This document shows, piece after piece, positions 23,823 through 23,833 of a DNA stretch of 23,833 bases. Every line of letters begins with the position of its first letter. Positions within the stretch are counted from its first letter, which is position 1. The DNA is from SIG589 sp964566175 (GTDB lineage: Bacteria > Bacillota > Clostridia > Oscillospirales > Acutalibacteraceae), in assembly GCA_964566175.1 (NCBI GenBank), contig CAZMHU010000024.1, forward strand, positions 1 through 23,833. Direction: 5' to 3'. Made by a program: the position numbers and the translations under genes. The notes beneath the pieces were generated by a model. It was not told the origin of the DNA and ran no database searches. It saw nothing but the letters and a program-made list of their open reading frames with translations.

Positions 23823-23833
23823 AATCGGGCGCT

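Noticed and set aside
1..23833. CRISPR arrays, tRNA or rRNA genes, insertion sequences
   Set aside because: No regularly spaced repeats, no cloverleaf-like sequence, no transposase-like frame and no terminal inverted repeats were found on reading both strands.

Overview
The window reads as chromosomal DNA from an anaerobic, spore-forming member of the Clostridia (Bacillota), perhaps an uncultured Oscillospirales-type gut bacterium. Supporting this are the hrcA-grpE-dnaK-dnaJ operon behind a perfect CIRCE operator, a SleB-type spore cortex hydrolase, an iron-sulfur L-serine dehydratase in one chain, and a giant 2-hydroxyacyl-CoA dehydratase activase-like protein. Shine-Dalgarno sites are strong, TTG/GTG starts are common and intrinsic terminators are many. 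The genus assignment is inference; nothing in the window fixes it.

Layout. (1) Bases 1-6600, plus strand: a 1410-residue activase-like protein and a membrane-anchored alpha/beta hydrolase in one operon, a terminator, then sdaA with its own promoter. (2) 6614-7371: a bidirectional terminator and a minus-strand PHP-domain phosphoesterase gene with a clear promoter. (3) 7395-14199, plus strand: a compact, intact ten-gene phage head and packaging cassette (terS, terL, portal, protease with an apparently nested scaffold, decoration-like protein, major capsid, connector, stopper-like protein, tail-terminator-like protein, tail-tube-like protein). It has no integrase, repressor, replication, tape-measure, baseplate or lysis gene in view. 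It ends at a bidirectional terminator and sits among housekeeping genes. (4) 14251-17172: an EF-G paralogue (minus), a 315-base regulatory-looking gap, and a small secreted protein of unknown function (plus). (5) 17209-18178: a nucleotidyltransferase gene with its own promoter and a terminator shared with dnaJ. (6) 18239-22959, minus strand: the class I heat-shock operon, controlled by CIRCE and apparently also by a CtsR box. (7) 23013-23663: sleB (minus), followed by a strong outward-facing promoter at the right edge.

The most notable features are the stranded head-only cassette, which resembles the packaging module of capsid-forming satellites or a domesticated gene-transfer particle; its internal ribosome-binding site, which would make a scaffold from inside the protease gene in the manner of lambda C/Nu3; the tandem and inverted repeats directly before terS; the CtsR-type direct repeat placed with CIRCE at the dnaK operon; and the lack of any canonical start codon at the expected position in hrcA.
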